A stretch of 64,000 bases of DNA from Amorphoplanes friuliensis DSM 7358 (GTDB lineage: Bacteria > Actinomycetota > Actinomycetes > Mycobacteriales > Micromonosporaceae), in the NCBI RefSeq assembly GCF_000494755.1, contig NC_022657.1, positions 8,524,001-8,588,000 on the forward strand, given 5' to 3'. A program made the translations under genes and the position numbers. Below are positions 63,807 through 64,000 of the stretch, in pieces. Numbering within the stretch: the stretch's first letter is position 1; every line of letters begins with the position of its first letter. Under the pieces are notes generated by a model that was given only the letters and a program-made list of their open reading frames with translations, made no database searches and had not been told where the DNA came from.

Positions 63807-64000
63807 ATGACCGAATTGTTGACCGTGATGGCAACACCGGCTTGGGCGTACCTTGCTCTTTTCGGGTTCCTCGCCGTCGACGCGATGGTCCCCGTCGTGC
63901 CGATCCAGGCCATCATGATCACATCCGGCGCACTCACCGTCTACGGCAACCTGAACCTGCCGTTGGTCATCGCGGTCGGTGCGCTCGGGATGTTCGCCGG
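63807..64000 (+). CDS. DedA-family membrane protein (partial, cut by the right edge)
   Basis: The first 64 residues (MTELLTVMATPAWAYLALFG, then FLAVDAMVPVVPIQAIMI) match the start of DedA/SNARE-associated proteins. The PxxP-containing motif (VPIQAIMI) fits the family's re-entrant loop. GAGG lies about 10 nt upstream of the ATG. DedA proteins are implicated in polyprenyl-phosphate recycling and envelope homeostasis. Confidence 0.68.
   Translation, partial: MTELLTVMATPAWAYLALFGFLAVDAMVPVVPIQAIMITSGALTVYGNLNLPLVIAVGALGMFA

Overview
The window is high-GC actinobacterial DNA, most likely from a Micromonosporaceae such as Actinoplanes. The evidence is gene content and order: GTP-type PEP carboxykinase, a two-subunit acyl-CoA carboxylase with an epsilon subunit, mycosin-type protease, PIN-PhoH, DUF4245 next to class II fructose bisphosphatase, and a short Z-isoprenyl diphosphate synthase resembling Mycobacterium tuberculosis Rv1086. 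Genes are packed tightly and joined by many ATGA/GTGA/TGATG overlaps. Species assignment is inference.

Layout. 0-11.5 kb: a DNA alkylation repair tail (AlkA-like end plus ogt), then a minus-strand polymorphic toxin locus made of a LamG surface protein, a 2242-residue RHS/YD-repeat protein with a HINT domain and unnamed C-terminal toxin, and a translationally coupled candidate immunity gene. 11.7-23 kb: core genes valS, rmuC, ispH, xseA-xseB, glpX, and small membrane proteins. 23-31 kb: rhomboid, secreted trypsin, a lytic transglycosylase behind a CRP-like site and a structured leader, phoH, otsB, a LysR/EamA pair and Z-prenyl synthase with a geranylgeranyl-reductase-like flavoprotein. 32-33 kb: a 24-copy, exactly 42-bp palindromic tandem array. 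33-38 kb: pckG, an ECF sigma factor with fused zinc finger, and two GtrA proteins. 38-57.6 kb: the carboxylase neighbourhood birA, accD, accE, maf, accA, interrupted by a repeat-rich membrane protein, paired M50 proteases, a large Ser/Thr kinase, a reduced type VII secretion cassette and a DrrAB-like exporter with PadR regulator. 57.7-64 kb: two more palindromic arrays (41-bp period), a TetR/DoxX pair with two clear operators, and a circularly permuted ATP-grasp/alpha-E/transglutaminase operon. A DedA gene is cut by the right edge.

The least explained structure is the family of palindromic arrays. The unit has 9-bp arms (CCCAACTTC / GAAGTTGGG) around a 3-bp centre and recurs at 41 or 42 bp, close to four helical turns. 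Two arrays fill the only two convergent gene pairs in the window that have an intergenic gap. The third lies inside a minus-strand operon as an open frame of 336 codons joined to both neighbours by 4-nt overlaps. The structured leader of the lytic transglycosylase gene and the RHS toxin/immunity pair are the next most interesting items.
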